This document shows, in pieces, positions 15,528 to 24,466 of a stretch of 64,000 nucleotides of DNA (position 1 is the first letter of the stretch; every line of letters begins with the position of its first letter). Under the pieces are notes generated by a model. It had not been told where the DNA came from. It saw nothing but the letters and a program-made list of their open reading frames with translations, and searched no databases. The DNA lies in assembly GCA_963976395.1 (NCBI GenBank), contig CAXBLG010000008.1, positions 1 through 64,000 on the forward strand, written 5' to 3'. Both the position numbers and the translations under genes were made by a program. The stretch comes from UBA11612 sp963976395. GTDB lineage: Bacteria > Pseudomonadota > Alphaproteobacteria > Rhodospirillales > Rhodospirillaceae.

Positions 15528-18083
15528 CTATTCGTTCCGGAGGTGCGGGGCGGCCTTTGTGCCCATGGCGCGCCATGTTCCGGTGAATCCGGCGAGCAAG
15601 GTCACGGCAATACAACTACTGAGCACGGTCGCGACGAGACCGTAGTCCAATTGCCACTCAATAATCTCCATGATTTCCGTGACCACCCCCCAGGCCCCTA
15701 GTGTCCCGACTACAGCGGCGATCAAGCCGGTGGCGATACCAAGGAGCAGGTACTCGAAGATGAAGGCCTTCAATACATCGCCGCGGGTTGCACCCAGAAC
15801 TTTCAAAACGATGGATTCGTAAATGCGCCGCGAATGACCGGCGGCAACAGCGCCCGCCAATACAAGCGCGCCGGATACAAGCGCGACGGCTGCCGTCATA
15901 CGCACGGCAAGCCCGAGACTGTCTAAAATTCCACGCGCCATATCCAAGGCCTGCCGGACTTGCACCACAGTCACATTGGGCATGGCATTTAGTACGGCCG
16001 TTTCAATAGCAAGTTCGGTATCAGGCTCAGACTTTACGGTGGCGAGGTAAGTACTTGGCGCGCCCTCAAGAGCATTCGGCGAAAAAATATAGGTGAAATT
16101 CATCGCGCCAGATTGCCAGCGAATATCGCGAAAGCTTGCTATGCGTGCCGTGATTTCGCGTCCGAGAATATTTACAGTCATGGTCTCGCCAAGGCTGACA
16201 CCAATATCGCGTGCGACTTCGGCATCGATAGAGACTAAATTTTCGCCGGTATAGTCAGATGCCCACCACTCCCCTTGGGTGAGGCGCGTATTCTCGGGCA
16301 TAGTTGCGGCGTGCGAAATGCTGCGTTCACCGCGAATGGCCCACCTGCTGCCTTGCGCGACTTGCACCTCATCAGCGGGTACATCGTTGACGCGCACCAC
16401 ACGTCCGCGAATCATGGCCGATGTAAGCACTTTTTCAACGCCGGGCATTGAAGTCACGATCTGGCGGAACTGCTCTTCCTGCTGCGGCTGAATATCAATG
16501 AAGAACATGCTGGGGGCGTCACTAGGTAACCCTTCGTCGATTGTGGCGTTGAGATTGGATTCGACAAGCGCTATTGCGACCAACACGGATAGCCCAAGAC
16601 CTAACGACAATACTACGGACGTCGTCGGTGATCCTGGGCGGTAAAGATTTGCGAGCGCCAATCGAAGGGTTGGCCGTCCTGCTGTTGGACTATTGCGTCC
16701 CGAAGCCATGCGCGCGGCAAATCGCATAACGCCGGTTGCGGCTATGCGAAAGAGCACCATAGATACTGCTGCGCCGCTGACAAAATAGAATGCGTAAAGC
16801 GGTTGTTCTGCGGTTCCGACAGTGAAAGCGGCGAGGGCCGCCGCAATAATTCCGATTACGATTACATATTTTTTCCTAGGCCACCGGCCCTGATCAGCGA
16901 GTAGAGACCGAAACAACGCGACTGGGGGAATGTCGCGCGCGCGCGCCAAGGGCCACAGTGTAAAAAGGGCGGCCGTTAGCGCGCCGAACACAGTCGCTTT
17001 TATCAAGGCGTAAGGATAAAGGCCAAATTCCGCCTTGACCGGCAAAAGATCACCCAGGGTGTTTGCGGCGATGAATGGGATAGTGGCGCCAAGAACAAGG
17101 CCGATCACTATCCCGACAAATGCCAGAAGACCCAATTGAATCAGATATATAGAGAATACCATGTCTGCAGGCGCACCCAGGCATTTCAAGGTGGCGATCG
17201 TATTGAGACGGCCCAATAGATGTGCGCGCACGGCATTCGCAACGCCGATGCCGCCGGTGAGCAATGCGGTTAGTCCAACTAGAGTGAGAAACAGAGTTAC
17301 GTTGTCGAGAAATCGTTCCAGTCCACCGGCCGCTTGATTGAGACCGCGAATACGCCAAGTTGCGTCGGGAAAATCACGGTCTAGTCGGGCGCGCATGTCT
17401 TCGGCCGACTCTGATTTGTCGAGCCGGATATTGTAGTTGAATTCGACCAAGCTACCCATTTGGACGAGATCGGTGTCCGGAAGGGCTTTGCTGCTGATCA
17501 TGACCCGAGGTCCGACGGTTGCGAAACTCACCGATCGGTCCGGTTCAAACATCACAATGGCACGTACTTGCAACGGAGCTTCGCCCACATAGATGATGTC
17601 GCCTAAGTCGATGTTTAGACGCGCACGAAGAGAGTCGTCTATTGCAGCGCCCCACATGCCATTCTTCTGTGCAAGCGTATCCGGCAGCGACATGGCCGGC
17701 AAAAGTTCCAGCGCCCCATACAGCGGATACGTATCCTCGACGGCTTTCAATTCGATAAGTGTGCGGCTTTCGACATTGCCTTCGACCGTTTCGGTCCTGG
17801 CCATCGAGCGCAGCTGAACTTGTTGGCTTACTGTGCCCCCGAGTTCCAAACCGGTGCGTTGTTCTTCGCTGATCGGATAAGAGTCGGAATCAATTTGTAA
17901 GTCCCCCCCCAACATCGGCCGGGCGTCGGAGGCTATTCCCGCTTTTACAGACTCATTTAGCGAGGTTGCGCCGGCGATGGCGGTAACGCCGATCGCAATG
18001 CAGGCCAGAAATATGCGAAAGCCGCGTAATCCGCCGCGTAGCTCCCGCAAGGCAAAGCGTAAGGAAAGCGGCAGGCTCTGCAT
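15528..18083 (-). CDS. ABC transporter permease, YbbP/FtsX-type (MacB-like)
   Basis: An 851-residue inner-membrane permease with N-terminal helix SLRFALRELRGGLRGFRIFLACIAIG, a long periplasmic domain, the FtsX block TLVGLTALLTGGIGVANAVR (about residues 265-285), and further helices up to the C-terminal FtsX copy (ALVSGALVLAGAVAAGHSRR and VLKVLGATRGDVLKAF). It pairs with the ATPase gene that ends three bases upstream. YbbAP-type transporters belong to the type VII/MacB superfamily, which does mechanical work across the envelope rather than classic transport; lipid or lipoprotein extraction is proposed for relatives. Together with the divergent TesA-type gene it repeats the E. coli ybbP-ybbA-tesA order. 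Confidence 0.9.
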   Translation of the reverse strand: MQSLPLSLRFALRELRGGLRGFRIFLACIAIGVTAIAGATSLNESVKAGIASDARPMLGGDLQIDSDSYPISEEQRTGLELGGTVSQQVQLRSMARTETVEGNVESRTLIELKAVEDTYPLYGALELLPAMSLPDTLAQKNGMWGAAIDDSLRARLNIDLGDIIYVGEAPLQVRAIVMFEPDRSVSFATVGPRVMISSKALPDTDLVQMGSLVEFNYNIRLDKSESAEDMRARLDRDFPDATWRIRGLNQAAGGLERFLDNVTLFLTLVGLTALLTGGIGVANAVRAHLLGRLNTIATLKCLGAPADMVFSIYLIQLGLLAFVGIVIGLVLGATIPFIAANTLGDLLPVKAEFGLYPYALIKATVFGALTAALFTLWPLARARDIPPVALFRSLLADQGRWPRKKYVIVIGIIAAALAAFTVGTAEQPLYAFYFVSGAAVSMVLFRIAATGVMRFAARMASGRNSPTAGRPTLRLALANLYRPGSPTTSVVLSLGLGLSVLVAIALVESNLNATIDEGLPSDAPSMFFIDIQPQQEEQFRQIVTSMPGVEKVLTSAMIRGRVVRVNDVPADEVQVAQGSRWAIRGERSISHAATMPENTRLTQGEWWASDYTGENLVSIDAEVARDIGVSLGETMTVNILGREITARIASFRDIRWQSGAMNFTYIFSPNALEGAPSTYLATVKSEPDTELAIETAVLNAMPNVTVVQVRQALDMARGILDSLGLAVRMTAAVALVSGALVLAGAVAAGHSRRIYESIVLKVLGATRGDVLKAFIFEYLLLGIATGLIAAVVGTLGAWGVVTEIMEIIEWQLDYGLVATVLSSCIAVTLLAGFTGTWRAMGTKAAPHLRNE

Positions 18084-18085
18084 GC

Positions 18086-18841
18086 TTATCTCCCTGTCGC
18101 ACCCGGGGCATCGGAAAGCCCTTCGCCCACAATAAGGCCGTCGGCGATACGCACCACGCGATCACAGCGTTTTGCCAAACCAAGGTCATGGGTAATCAAC
18201 ACCAAAGTCGTGTTGCTTTTGTCGTGTAGCTCAAAAAGAAGATCAATAATTTGCTGGCCGGTAGCTCCGTCCAGATTGCCGGTTGGTTCGTCGGCAAGGA
18301 GGATTTTCGGCTTTACCGCAAACGCGCGCGCTAAGGCGACGCGCTGCTGCTCACCACCGGACAACTGGCCGGGGTAGTGGTCAATCCGGTGACCGAGTCC
18401 GACCGCCTTTAATTGTTCCTCAGCACGGTCAAACGCATCTCTTAATCCGGCAAACTCCAGCGGCACGGCGACGTTCTCGAGCGCGCTCATGGTTGGAATA
18501 AGGTGGAACGACTGAAAGACAATTCCAACCGCGTCACGGCGAAAAAGGGCCAGGGCGTCTTCATCCAGGGCTGCATAATCGGTGCCTGCTATCTCGACAC
18601 GGCCCGACGAGATGCGTTCCAGACCGGCGATAATCATCAGCATGGTCGTCTTGCCCGAGCCGGAAGGGCCGACCACGCCGAGGGCTGTCCCCGCGCTGAC
18701 ATTTAAATCCACACCTCGCAGGATGTTGACCGGCCCGGCTGGTCCCTCCAAAGTAAGGTGCACTTGGTTCAGGGCGATGGCGGCCGGAGCCGCCGGGTCT
18801 ATTGCAGTGGGCGAGTTGTGGTTGGTCGCAAGAGTGTCCAT
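18086..18841 (-). CDS. ABC transporter ATP-binding protein, YbbA/LolD-type
   Basis: About 251 residues. Walker A GPSGSGKTT, Q-loop VFQSFHLIPTMSALENV, signature LSGGEQQRVALARAF, Walker B ILLADEPTGNLD and the H-loop [16 protein letters not shown] are all intact. The frame reaches 18904, but ATG 18841 avoids overlap with the divergent esterase gene and gives the usual family length. It energises the permease encoded two bases downstream. The LolD/MacB-type signature and gene order point to YbbA rather than a nutrient importer. Confidence 0.92.
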   Translation of the reverse strand: MDTLATNHNSPTAIDPAAPAAIALNQVHLTLEGPAGPVNILRGVDLNVSAGTALGVVGPSGSGKTTMLMIIAGLERISSGRVEIAGTDYAALDEDALALFRRDAVGIVFQSFHLIPTMSALENVAVPLEFAGLRDAFDRAEEQLKAVGLGHRIDHYPGQLSGGEQQRVALARAFAVKPKILLADEPTGNLDGATGQQIIDLLFELHDKSNTTLVLITHDLGLAKRCDRVVRIADGLIVGEGLSDAPGATGR

Positions 18842-18872
18842 ATGATGCACGGGTCCGATGGGAAATTGACGG

Positions 18873-19637
18873 ATGTTTATGGCGGCGTTTGATACCATGT
18901 ACACGCGACAATTGTTACCGCGCAGATTATTGTTTCAGAAAGCTATATTGATTCTTTTTGTAACAATCGCTGCTATTTGGGGCGATTTTCCAGGCCTTAG
19001 TATAAGTGGCGCCCACGGGGCGGATACGGCTGAAGATAAGTCCATCCGAATCTTAGCATTTGGAGACAGTTTAACGGCCGGATACGGCCTTGATGATCCG
19101 ACAAAAGCCTTTCCCGCTCAGTTGGAAGCGCGCCTCAAGGACAAAGGTTACAATATTGTTATCCTGCAAGCGGGCGTTTCCGGCGATACGACAAGTGGCG
19201 GACGCTCGCGTCTTGAATGGTCTTTGGCGGAAAAACCTGACGCGGTGATTGTCGCCCTTGGCGGCAACGACGCTTTGCGCGCAGTCGATCCTGCGGTCAC
19301 CGCCGATAACATGGATTTTATTGTGCGTCGTATCCAGAAAGCCGGCATTCCGGTTTTAGTCGCAGGCATGCTTGCTCCGCCTAATCTCGGGCGGGACTAC
19401 GGCGAGCGGTTTAATGCCATTTTTTCTGACGTCGCGACGGATACTGGAGCGCTGTTTTATCCATTTTTTCTAGACGGTGTTGTTGCCGACCCGAAGCTGA
19501 ACCAGAATGATCGTATTCATCCAACCGCAGAAGGTGTCGCTGTCATCGTATCGCGCATCATTCCTGTTGTTGAAAAATTGATTGCGCTTGTTAAAGACAA
19601 TAAGCCCGCCAACCAAGCCGCATCCTCCGGCGGCTAA
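18873..19637 (+). CDS. tesA: TesA-type SGNH arylesterase / lysophospholipase
   Basis: A 254-residue SGNH/GDSL hydrolase with an N-terminal hydrophobic export signal (KAILILFVTIAAIWGDF). The catalytic blocks are all present: block I LAFGDSLTAGYGL with Ser in GDSL, block II Gly in VSGDTTSGG, block III GGNDALR with Asn, and block V DRIHPTAEG with the Asp-His pair. E. coli TesA is a periplasmic thioesterase I / protease I / lysophospholipase L1. It is divergent from the YbbA-type ATPase gene, as in E. coli, so a shared role in envelope lipid handling is plausible. Starts at 18873, 18879 or 18897 are possible. Confidence 0.92.
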   Translation: MFMAAFDTMYTRQLLPRRLLFQKAILILFVTIAAIWGDFPGLSISGAHGADTAEDKSIRILAFGDSLTAGYGLDDPTKAFPAQLEARLKDKGYNIVILQAGVSGDTTSGGRSRLEWSLAEKPDAVIVALGGNDALRAVDPAVTADNMDFIVRRIQKAGIPVLVAGMLAPPNLGRDYGERFNAIFSDVATDTGALFYPFFLDGVVADPKLNQNDRIHPTAEGVAVIVSRIIPVVEKLIALVKDNKPANQAASSGG

Positions 19638-19661
19638 ACGGCGCGAAAAAGCGCCTCTGTC

Positions 19662-20198
19662 ATGATTCGTCTTTTTGTTGGATTGCAGCTTCCCGAATAT
19701 GTCGCCGCTCGGCTTCAGCTCTTGTGCAATGGCTTGCCGGGGGCACGGTGGGTTGAGCCCGCGAACATGCACGTTACGTTGCGGTTTATCGGTGAAATCG
19801 ATGAGCCCGAAGCCGAAGGCCTTGATCGTTGGCTTGCCGGAGTAACGGCACCGTCGTTTGATGTGGAACTCCAGGGCCTTGGTACCTTTGGTCAGGGGCA
19901 TAAGATACGTGCACTTTGGACTGGGGTCGCTCCATCGTCGCCGTTAAATCATCTTCAGGCCAAAATAGAATCGGCTGTGGTGCGTTCGGGCCAATCGCCT
20001 GAGACACGTAGATTTACGCCCCATGTGACCCTTGCCAGATTCGCGCGCCCTGGACCTGTGCGTCTTCAGTCGTTTGTTGAAGGCAACAATTTATTCCAAG
20101 CCGGCCCGTTCCATGTGGATCAGTTCACGTTGTTCGAAAGCCGCCTTGGCAAAGGGGGCGCGGTATACACCCCGCTTGCGCACTACGAACTGTCTTAA
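19662..20198 (+). CDS. thpR: RNA 2',3'-cyclic phosphodiesterase ThpR
   Basis: A 178-residue member of the 2H phosphoesterase superfamily, cytosolic. The two HxTx motifs are visible: HVTLRF at residues 37-42 and HVTLARF near residue 123, the pair that forms the active site. ThpR (formerly LigT) hydrolyses 2',3'-cyclic phosphate ends of RNA and can act in RNA repair. It follows the esterase gene by 24 bases and its stop overlaps that of the convergent fructosamine kinase gene. Confidence 0.92.
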   Translation: MIRLFVGLQLPEYVAARLQLLCNGLPGARWVEPANMHVTLRFIGEIDEPEAEGLDRWLAGVTAPSFDVELQGLGTFGQGHKIRALWTGVAPSSPLNHLQAKIESAVVRSGQSPETRRFTPHVTLARFARPGPVRLQSFVEGNNLFQAGPFHVDQFTLFESRLGKGGAVYTPLAHYELS

Positions 20199-21049
20199 AA
20201 GCCGAAGCGTTTCAATGTTCGGTCTACAGATTGCACATAAGTTCCGCCGAATAATCTTGCGTGTACCAACAGCGGGTACAAATTGTAGATGTCGCACCGT
20301 TCTTCAAAAAACCCGGGCGATAAGCCTCGCAGATCCGCATACCGGCGGAAAAATGGCTCTCTAAAAGTTCCAAACAATGTAGTGAACGCGAGTTCTATTT
20401 CTGGATCGCCATAATAAATTGCCGGATCAACAAATCCGGATATTTTGCTGCGACCTATTAGGATGTTACCGGTCCATAAATCGCCGTGCAGAAGAGAAGG
20501 CGCGGTCGGTTCTGAAAGCCATTTTTCCAAGTGACCACATAGGTTCTCTAAACGGCGCAGAATGTTGGCAGGTAATCGCCGGGCGTCGTGTGCTTGCTGT
20601 GCCATATACACCAAGCGGTGATCGCGGAAAAACGTTAGCCAGGAATTTTCGAGTGTATTCGGCTGGTGCAGCCCGCCGATTATGGTATCGCAAGAAAATC
20701 CGAAAGTGGAGGTGGTTATATCGTGCAGCGTTGCCACATGCTGCGCCGCATCTTCTTCTGCGGCTGTGGTCATGGACTCGTCGCCCGAAATAAAATTCAT
20801 GAGCAATAAGTGATCGTCGGAAAATAAGACATTTGGCACGGGCAATCGCGAATTTCGGCTTAAAAACTCCAGCATAAAACCTTCAAGGGCGAGTCCCGGT
20901 GTAGCGCCTGCTCCGACCTTGGCAACGACATCGCGCCCATCGCTGAGGGTCAGGCGGCGAACATCGCTAACGCATCCTCCGGACAGATGAGATTCAAGGA
21001 CGACATCCGTGTGCAGAATTTTTCGCACGCGGTTATGGAGATCGGTCAT
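20195..21049 (-). CDS. Fructosamine kinase family protein
   Basis: A 284-residue APH-fold kinase of the fructosamine-kinase / ketosamine-3-kinase family. Visible motifs are the catalytic loop LLHGDLWTGNIL and the following GFVDPAIYYGDPEIELAF with the metal-binding Asp. These enzymes phosphorylate fructosamine or ribulosamine adducts on proteins, leading to deglycation. The start overlaps the end of the phosphatase gene by four bases, so the low-Mr phosphatase and this kinase are translated together. That pairing has a logic, since some low-Mr phosphatases can act on ketosamine phosphates (known for the family in other bacteria; inferred here). Confidence 0.9.
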   Translation of the reverse strand: MTDLHNRVRKILHTDVVLESHLSGGCVSDVRRLTLSDGRDVVAKVGAGATPGLALEGFMLEFLSRNSRLPVPNVLFSDDHLLLMNFISGDESMTTAAEEDAAQHVATLHDITTSTFGFSCDTIIGGLHQPNTLENSWLTFFRDHRLVYMAQQAHDARRLPANILRRLENLCGHLEKWLSEPTAPSLLHGDLWTGNILIGRSKISGFVDPAIYYGDPEIELAFTTLFGTFREPFFRRYADLRGLSPGFFEERCDIYNLYPLLVHARLFGGTYVQSVDRTLKRFGF

Positions 21050-21528
21050 GCGGGCTTTTTGCCGCGCTGCTGAATATGTTTAATCAGCTGGGCGGCGGTT
21101 TGTTCAACCATATCCAGCACATCTTCAAATCCATTGGCACCGCCGTAATAGGGGTCGGGGACATCCTTGAGCGTTCCTGATGGGTGGTAGTCCAGAAACA
21201 GCCGTACGTCTGCGCGCGCGCCGTTGGGCTGAAGAGCCTGAAGATGCGCAAAATGACTACGGTCCATGGCCAGGATCAGATCAAACGTATGGAAGTCCTC
21301 GGTGCGTATGCGCCGGGCGCGCTGGCTCGATAAATCGATGCCGCGATTTGCCGCCGTTTGTACCGTGCGCGGGTCGGGCGGTTCGCCGACATGATAGCTG
21401 TGTGTTCCCGCTGACTCGAAGACTACGGCCTCGCCCAATCCGGCAGCGGCCGCGAGATGGCGGAGGACGCCTTCGGCAGTGGGCGAGCGGCAGATATTGC
21501 CCGTGCATACAAACAAGACCTTGATCAT
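21046..21528 (-). CDS. Low-molecular-weight protein-tyrosine phosphatase family
   Basis: About 160 residues. The family P-loop VLFVCTGNICRSPTAEG with the CxxxxxR(S) active site lies at the N-terminus, and the general-acid Asp is in VPDPYYGGANGFEDVLD. The frame extends to 21567, but the start at 21528 places the P-loop at the usual position. It removes phosphate from tyrosine or small substrates, and homologs next to fructosamine kinases are thought to dephosphorylate ribulosamine-5-phosphate. It overlaps the kinase gene by four bases. Confidence 0.93.
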   Translation of the reverse strand: MIKVLFVCTGNICRSPTAEGVLRHLAAAAGLGEAVVFESAGTHSYHVGEPPDPRTVQTAANRGIDLSSQRARRIRTEDFHTFDLILAMDRSHFAHLQALQPNGARADVRLFLDYHPSGTLKDVPDPYYGGANGFEDVLDMVEQTAAQLIKHIQQRGKKPA

Positions 21529-21597
21529 TTTGTCGGTTTTGCTCCAGAGCGGTTGGGCCGTTAGCATGTATCGGTAACTTTGATATGGTCAAATATC

Positions 21598-22386
21598 ATG
21601 CCCCAATCTCCGACTTTACCCAAGCCGCCCTTCACTGAAGATTCCTGCGCCGTTGTGCCGCAAGTCGTCCCGGCTGAAGATGCGTCGATTGTGATTCTTA
21701 CCGGCGCGGGTATTTCCAAAGAGTCCGGTCTTGATACCTTCCGCGATGCGGATGGCATCTGGTCTAAAGTCCGATGGGAGGATGTTGCAACTCCGGAAGC
21801 TTTCGCGCGTGACCCCGAGCGCGTTCATGCGTTTTACAATATGCGGCGGGCGCGGACCCGGTCGATGGATATCCAGCCCAACGCTGCACACGCGGCGCTC
21901 GCGCTTCTTGAAACGCAGTGGCCCGGACAAGTTCTTATTGTTACGCAAAATGTCGATTCTCTTCACGAGCAGGCCGGATCCTCAAATCTCATTCATATGC
22001 ACGGCGTTTATGGCAAGGCCCGTTGTAACTTCTGCGACCATGTCGTCGAATGGATGGGGGATATGTCGGTGCGGGACGTGTGCGTCGGTTGCGCACGCGC
22101 TGGAGGCTTGCGTCCCAATGTGGTTTGGTTCGGCGAGGTGCCCATGGGTCTTGATGACATTCAAGAAGCGCTCATTGGGTGCGATCTGTTTATATCCATC
22201 GGCACTTCCGGTAACGTTTATCCGGCAGCCGGTTTTGTCGCGATGACGCGGCGACTGGACCGGGCTCATACCGTCGAGTTAAATCTCGAACCGTCATCGG
22301 GCGCATCGCAGTTTCATGAAGCTCACCACGGACCAGCCACAACTATTGTGCCGGCCTATGTAAACGCCTTGCTTGCCCACGTATGA
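21598..22386 (+). CDS. cobB: NAD-dependent sirtuin deacylase (CobB-like)
   Basis: About 263 residues. NAD-binding motif LTGAGISKESGLDTFRD, catalytic-site QNVDSLHEQAG and IHMHG with the catalytic His, and a zinc knuckle RCNFC...VCVGC are all present. The helix FYNMRRARTRS contains the Tyr and Arg spaced three apart that mark class III sirtuins able to remove succinyl or malonyl groups, as in E. coli CobB. ATG 21598 is taken as the start; an upstream TTG at 21580 is possible. It overlaps the next gene by four bases. An oddity is the long N-terminal tail of about 30 residues before the fold. Confidence 0.92.
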   Translation: MPQSPTLPKPPFTEDSCAVVPQVVPAEDASIVILTGAGISKESGLDTFRDADGIWSKVRWEDVATPEAFARDPERVHAFYNMRRARTRSMDIQPNAAHAALALLETQWPGQVLIVTQNVDSLHEQAGSSNLIHMHGVYGKARCNFCDHVVEWMGDMSVRDVCVGCARAGGLRPNVVWFGEVPMGLDDIQEALIGCDLFISIGTSGNVYPAAGFVAMTRRLDRAHTVELNLEPSSGASQFHEAHHGPATTIVPAYVNALLAHV

Positions 22387-22967
22387 GCGCATTGGTCAAA
22401 ACGTTAAAAGAAGCGCGAGCCTGCACCATATGCGCTCGCGAATTACCGCTCGGTCCGCGCCCCGTTCTCAGAGCTTCCGCCACGTCCCGGCTTTTGATTA
22501 TTGGTCAGGCGCCGGGCACGAAGGTCCATGAAAGCGGCGTGCCCTGGGACGACCGGTCCGGTGACCGGCTTCGCCACTGGCTGGGTGTGGATAAGGATAC
22601 GTTCTACGACGAGTCGCGTATTGCGATCGTGCCCATGGGCTTTTGTTATCCGGGACGCGATGCGAAAGGTGGAGACGCGCCGCCGCGTAAAGAATGTGCT
22701 CCGACATGGCACCCGCAGGTATTGCCGTTGTTGCCCAATGTCGAATTCACGCTTTTGATCGGGCTCTATGCGCAAGGGTACTATCTCAGCGACCGGCGCA
22801 AAGGCACGCTGACCGAAACGGTGTCTGCGTGGCGCGATTATCTGCCCGAATATCTTCCCTTGCCGCATCCCAGCTGGCGCAATACGACGTGGCTGAAAAA
22901 ACACCCGTGGTTCGAGCGCGAATTGGTGCCCGAATTGCAAAAACGCGCGCGCCAGGCTCTGCGTTAA
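22383..22967 (+). CDS. Uracil-DNA glycosylase family protein
   Basis: A 194-residue UDG-superfamily protein. The active-site region LLIIGQAPGTKVHESGVPW and DRSGDRLRHWLGV is the family 4/5-like motif A, GFCYPG and the C-terminal LPLPHPSWRN are the other blocks. Two N-terminal cysteines (CTIC) and two later ones are present, but I cannot confirm a full 4Fe-4S ligand set. Probably excises uracil or related bases from DNA; some relatives have no known activity. It is coupled to the sirtuin gene by a four-base overlap. Confidence 0.85.
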   Translation: MSALVKTLKEARACTICARELPLGPRPVLRASATSRLLIIGQAPGTKVHESGVPWDDRSGDRLRHWLGVDKDTFYDESRIAIVPMGFCYPGRDAKGGDAPPRKECAPTWHPQVLPLLPNVEFTLLIGLYAQGYYLSDRRKGTLTETVSAWRDYLPEYLPLPHPSWRNTTWLKKHPWFERELVPELQKRARQALR

Positions 22968-23554
22968 GCCGGATCGTTTTCTCTAAATGAAACTCCTTCA
23001 TACCCTCGCCAATAGGTGCGTGGCCGGGGATCGTTGATGCCAATGTAGCTTGTCGGTGGAGTATGTTTCTTAAATCGTTTACGCAGCGGCGCAGACATAT
23101 GCCGAAAGACAGCCGGGGTCATGGTGAAGCGGTAGCCCCGCATACTGACGACAATGTTCACGGTCTTACCGATAATATCGAGCCATTCCTGTTCCTGAGA
23201 TTTTATGCGACCGATGGCGACCGGGCCAACATGAGCGACAAAGCGCGCCCGGCCCGGGTAACTCTCCCGGGTAAGCCACGCGTCTCCCTGTTCGAGAATG
23301 TCCTCAACTGTTTCGACGGCGGTATCGGTTGCCTCGGCGGGAAACGCAAACAATCCTGCATCGCCGATGGGTTTAATCAGTATCCCGCCGGCCTCTTCGA
23401 GACGCGCGTTAACGAGACCGTGATAGCTGGTGACGAGTTCCAGAGCCCGCGCCGGCTGGGTGCGTTCGCAAAATACGGTGTATTGGGAAAGGTCATACTT
23501 GCCGACGAAAAGCTCGAGCTCTGTCGGCGTGCGCAAGTCCGTCCAATAGGACAT
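22964..23554 (-). CDS. Degenerate class III nucleotide cyclase-like protein
   Basis: About 196 residues matching the class III adenylate/guanylate cyclase homology domain. The first metal Asp is in DLSQYTVF, the second in IKPIGDAGLFAF, with the substrate Lys in IKP. WLDIIGKTVN keeps the purine-selecting Asp and the Asn, but the transition-state Arg expected four residues after the Asn is Ser (VNIVVSM). It may therefore be inactive or a binding module. GGGAGG five bases before ATG 23554 sets the start; an in-frame ATG at 23620 would add 22 residues. No receiver, HAMP or membrane part is fused. Convergent overlap with the UDG-like gene. Confidence 0.72.
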   Translation of the reverse strand: MSYWTDLRTPTELELFVGKYDLSQYTVFCERTQPARALELVTSYHGLVNARLEEAGGILIKPIGDAGLFAFPAEATDTAVETVEDILEQGDAWLTRESYPGRARFVAHVGPVAIGRIKSQEQEWLDIIGKTVNIVVSMRGYRFTMTPAVFRHMSAPLRKRFKKHTPPTSYIGINDPRPRTYWRGYEGVSFRENDPA

Positions 23555-23676
23555 AAGCGCCTCCCTTTGTTTCCGGGTGAACAGCCGATCCAAAATACTC
23601 GGCAGTGGGGGAGTAAACATCGCCGGCCCTTATGTCCGGCAGTTGCCGTATAGAATGCGCGGGGTGGCCTAAACGG

Positions 23677-24102
23677 TCAAGCCCCGCGCCGCTCCTCGGC
23701 GGCCGCTTCGGCCTCTAAATCCTCCATATCGGCATCGGAAAATCCGAAGTGATGGCCGATTTCATGGATCAGCACATGCCGTACCACATGCATCAAGTCT
23801 TCACCCGACTCGCACCAATAGTCCAAGATCGGGCGGCGGTAGAGAAATACCATGTCCGGCAAACTGCCCGACATTTCAACGCCTTTTTCATCAAGGGCGA
23901 TGCCTTGATAAAGCCCCAAAATATCGAACGGCGTTTCCAGCCCCATTTCCTCGCAAACGTCGTCATCGGGAAAATCGGCAATTTGAATGACCACGCCCTC
24001 GGTAAAGCGCTTCAGAGCATCTGGTAGAAGCTCAAGGGCGTTTCGCGCCATTACGTCCATATCGGCAAGGCTTGGCGCGAGAATGACCGGGGACGTGTTC
24101 AT
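23677..24102 (-). CDS. Zincin-like metallopeptidase family protein
   Basis: A 141-residue single-domain protein of the bacterial 'metallopeptidase family' (zincin_1). The zinc motif HEIGHHFGFSD (HExxHxxG plus Asp) is near residue 118, preceded by LMHVVRHVLI. Members are common in alphaproteobacteria and actinobacteria, usually cytosolic, with no established substrate. The protein is acidic apart from the end. It stands as a single gene between the cyclase-like gene and PCD. Confidence 0.9.
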   Translation of the reverse strand: MNTSPVILAPSLADMDVMARNALELLPDALKRFTEGVVIQIADFPDDDVCEEMGLETPFDILGLYQGIALDEKGVEMSGSLPDMVFLYRRPILDYWCESGEDLMHVVRHVLIHEIGHHFGFSDADMEDLEAEAAAEERRGA

Positions 24103-24175
24103 GTGCGGGCCTTGCTTCGTATGAGTGCTTTGTTCATGGTTTAGATCTTATCAGGTTGAAGTAAGAGAGGCGATC

Positions 24176-24466
24176 ATGGTGCAGAAGTTGAATGCCGCTG
24201 CGCGCGCAGCGGCTCTTAAGAAGCTCTCCGATTGGCGGGAGGTAAGCGACCGTGATGCAATTCAGCGAACATTCAAATTTGCGAATTTCAACGAAGCCTT
24301 CGGGTTTATGAGCCGTTGCGCTCTGATGGCCGAGCAAATGGATCATCATCCCGAATGGTTCAATGTCTACAATCGCGTCGAGGTCACGCTGGCGACTCAT
24401 GATTGCGATGGTCTATCCGAGCGCGATATTAAACTCGCCGAGTTTATGGATAAGGTCGCGAGTTAG
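24176..24466 (+). CDS. phhB: Pterin-4a-carbinolamine dehydratase (PCD)
   Basis: About 96 residues. The family signature [24 protein letters not shown] contains the catalytic histidines in DHHPEW, followed by [11 protein letters not shown]. It dehydrates 4a-hydroxytetrahydrobiopterin during pterin recycling or has a moonlighting role. The frame opens at 24125, but AGAGAGG five bases before ATG 24176 gives the start. No phenylalanine hydroxylase lies in the window. Its stop abuts the stop of the convergent DMT gene. Confidence 0.93.
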   Translation: MVQKLNAAARAAALKKLSDWREVSDRDAIQRTFKFANFNEAFGFMSRCALMAEQMDHHPEWFNVYNRVEVTLATHDCDGLSERDIKLAEFMDKVAS

